Source: Candidatus Desulfofervidaceae bacterium
Lineage (GTDB): Bacteria > Desulfobacterota > Desulfofervidia > Desulfofervidales > Desulfofervidaceae
Length of the DNA: 15,011 nt
Direction: 5' to 3'
Assembly (NCBI GenBank): GCA_021160485.1
Contig: JAGHCL010000042.1
Location: 1-15,011 of the forward strand
The notes beneath the pieces are model-generated. The model did not search any database and was not told the origin of the DNA. It saw only the letters and a program-made list of their open reading frames with translations. This document shows positions 14,811 through 15,011 of this stretch, piece by piece. Within the stretch, counting starts at the first letter, position 1. Every line of letters starts with the position of its first letter. The position numbers were made by a program, and so were the translations under genes.

Positions 14811-15011
14811 CTTTTATACGCTTTATACAGACGGTGCTAGTCGTGGTAATCCAGGCAGGGCAGGAGCAGGCATTGTTATTTTGGCCCCGGATGGTGATGT
14901 TATTTTACAGAAAGGGATTTATTTAGGCGAAAAGACCAATAACGAAGCTGAATATCTTGCTCTCCTTCTGGGACTGAAGGAGGCTTGCAAATTAGGTATA
15001 AAGGACTTATA
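14782..15011 (+). CDS. rnhA: ribonuclease HI family protein (3' end cut by window)
   Basis: The N-terminal 76 residues of an RNase HI, which cuts the RNA strand of RNA-DNA hybrids. Asp17 lies in the signature TDGASRGNPG, followed by AGAGIVI, and Glu57 in TNNEAEYLALLLGL is the second catalytic acid. The other acidic residues would lie beyond the window. The NNEAEY form is typical of the shorter bacterial RNase HI-like branch (as in Bacillus YpdQ/YpeP and many deltaproteobacteria), so the gene symbol is provisional. The ATG at 14782 lies 29 bases inside the zinc-ribbon gene and is the only reasonable start, giving 16 residues before the first catalytic Asp. Expression is probably coupled to the upstream gene. 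Confidence 0.9.
   Translation, partial: MAKQKHLKNSFYTLYTDGASRGNPGRAGAGIVILAPDGDVILQKGIYLGEKTNNEAEYLALLLGLKEACKLGIKDL

Noticed and set aside
1..15011. Search for CRISPR arrays, insertion sequences, integrases, toxin-antitoxin pairs and att-type repeats around the tRNA
   Set aside because: None seen. The tRNA 3' end is followed by a terminator and a housekeeping gene, and no second copy of its 3' end appears in the window.

Overview
This AT-rich window looks like chromosomal core sequence from a Gram-negative bacterium, most probably a Desulfobacterota (former deltaproteobacterial) or related lineage. That placement is an inference from gene content: a PilY1-type pilus adhesin, a PocR-PAS hybrid kinase with an HD-GYP regulator, a DUF374 acyltransferase, and the order Nif3 / C4 zinc-ribbon coiled coil / RNase HI. 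I see no CRISPR array, insertion sequence, phage module or recognisable defence island.

Left block (1-8255, + strand). The window opens inside a large PilY1-like gene whose 5' end lies upstream. It is followed after 16 bases by a hybrid histidine kinase, a REC/HD-GYP response regulator, an EamA-type transporter and radC. From the kinase to radC each gene overlaps the next (11, 1 and 4 bases), so this is a tightly packed operon. The adhesin, sensor kinase and c-di-GMP phosphodiesterase could form a surface- or ligand-sensing pathway. A gap of 205 bases (8256-8460) follows; it holds a probable terminator and a weak promoter and no convincing gene.

Middle block (8461-12240, + strand). hxlA and hxlB encode the two ribulose monophosphate pathway enzymes. 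They are translationally coupled to each other and to a 287-residue protein that I do not recognise. The 280-base gap after it (10516-10795) is not empty: it contains the decayed, frameshifted remnant of an Lrp/AsnC ligand-binding (RAM) domain, whose stop codon still overlaps the start of a ketopantoate-reductase-family gene. That gene overlaps hpt (hypoxanthine phosphoribosyltransferase).

Right block. A 97-base convergent gap (12241-12337) shows no clear terminator. A DUF374 lysophospholipid acyltransferase runs on the minus strand (12338-12982) and is divergent from a tRNA with a CAT anticodon, which has a near-consensus sigma-70 promoter and a strong intrinsic terminator. That terminator ends about five bases before the start codon of a Nif3-family gene. 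A zinc-ribbon coiled-coil gene with a TTG start and a consensus Shine-Dalgarno follows, and then an RNase HI gene cut by the window end.

The points most worth a second look are the RAM-domain remnant, the unknown protein coupled to hxlAB, the PocR/HD-GYP pair beside PilY1, and the terminator that abuts the Nif3 start. Most of the window is otherwise ordinary housekeeping and signalling sequence.
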